The notes beneath the pieces were generated by a model. That model ran no database searches and was not told where the DNA came from. It saw nothing but the letters and a program-made list of their open reading frames with translations. From contig JAHEIE010000008.1 of assembly GCA_024639505.1 (NCBI GenBank), positions 1 through 38,027 on the forward strand: a stretch of 38,027 nucleotides of DNA. The letters are read 5' to 3'. The position numbers were made by a program, and so were the translations under genes. This stretch comes from Crocinitomicaceae bacterium (lineage in GTDB: Bacteria > Bacteroidota > Bacteroidia > Flavobacteriales_D > CAJJDF01). Shown in pieces: positions 37,235 through 38,027 of the stretch; position 1 is the stretch's first letter; each line of letters starts with the position of its first letter.

Positions 37235-38027
37235 TCAATTACATCCCATGGTTCCTGAACCTGGATAAGTGTTGTAATTAAGTGTGGGAGACAAGGTACT
37301 ATAGTTAGCCTCTATTCCCCAATAATCACCGGAGTAAGTCATGTCACCTCCAGAAACATTCATATTTCCATTTTTGGAGAAATAAAATCCACCATTATTA
37401 GCATTACCAAAACTAAACACCATGGCAAAAGCCTCGGAATTTGGAAAGGTGGAAAGATTTGTCCAATCAATTGCAGGATAAGATCCTGTTGCATTAAAAT
37501 CATAGACCAAATAATAAGCTAGCCCCTTAAAAAAGTTTCCAAAATTAGAACTACTAGAATTGGCTAAAAGACTAAAATCTGCATCTAGTCCCATAACTAC
37601 TGATATTCCATCAGAAGGTAGCGTTCCTGTTGCTCCAGCAAACATTGCTGCATAAGCACTAGCGTCTACTGCTAAACAAAGAGTTTGTACATTTAACGTT
37701 GTGTTTCCAGCTGTAATGCTATGCGTTGGAGCGCCACTACCCCATCCTACACTATTTGAAGAGACATAAACGGTTAAACCTCCTGCTTGACCATAAATTG
37801 TATTGATTGTAGGATTTGCAAAGCTCCATGAACGATTGCACACAATTGTTTTATCTTTCAAATTAAATTCAACTACCCTATCGTTTACCTCGTCAATCAC
37901 ATTGATTGTCATGGGTATATTTTTCATGTTATTGGTTAAAATATCAAATTCACTTGACGATAATTCCTCTCCTGGAGAGTTTAAAGTGAAAGGGTCATTA
38001 GATTTCGAACATGCTCCAATTAAAATG
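37235..38027 (-). CDS. Putative lipoprotein (N-terminus beyond the window)
   Basis: Frame stays open upstream of track start 37927 to the window edge and reads ILIGACSKSNDPFTLNSPGEELSSSEFDILTNNMKNIPMT..., a lipobox (LIGAC). Confidence 0.7.
   Translation of the reverse strand, partial: ILIGACSKSNDPFTLNSPGEELSSSEFDILTNNMKNIPMTINVIDEVNDRVVEFNLKDKTIVCNRSWSFANPTINTIYGQAGGLTVYVSSNSVGWGSGAPTHSITAGNTTLNVQTLCLAVDASAYAAMFAGATGTLPSDGISVVMGLDADFSLLANSSSSNFGNFFKGLAYYLVYDFNATGSYPAIDWTNLSTFPNSEAFAMVFSFGNANNGGFYFSKNGNMNVSGGDMTYSGDYWGIEANYSTLSPTLNYNTYPGSGTMGCN

Noticed and set aside
1-38027. CRISPR array, rRNA, tRNA, transposase or integrase
   Set aside because: Looked for regularly spaced direct repeats, tRNA-like cloverleafs and recombinase motifs; none seen by eye. 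A tRNAscan-SE and CRISPR finder run would settle this.

Overview
The window looks like a Bacteroidota (Flavobacteriia-like) chromosome segment: AT-rich, Bacteroidota-style promoter elements, T9SS C-terminal sorting domains, and a Bat/MoxR aerotolerance operon. From left to right it holds: a ClpC-type chaperone (5' truncated by the window); topB; a DEAD-box helicase; a zinc-knuckle/SDR fusion coupled to a FrnE-like DsbA protein; a dicarboxylate/cation symporter; a 46-aa ORF missing from the ORF track, followed by three consecutive hairpins; an Omp28-like T9SS protein; gcvT; an arsR-arsC-acr3 arsenic operon; the moxR-DUF58-hyp-batA-batB-batC-batD operon (minus strand); two tandem PPK2 polyphosphate kinases plus a MazG/PRA-PH-like gene; a ~1.55-kb two-gene minus-strand cassette bracketed by a duplicated 3' end of the MazG-like gene; a methylmalonyl-CoA mutase large subunit; rlmF; dus; and an AT-rich accessory tail with several uncharacterised secreted or membrane proteins. 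I see no rRNA, CRISPR array, transposase, integrase or convincing tRNA. I did not find a clear new multi-gene system. The observations most worth following up are the bracketed two-gene cassette, the 46-aa ORF with its hairpin array, the atypical SDR with a zinc-knuckle N-terminus, and the PPK2-PPK2-MazG operon.
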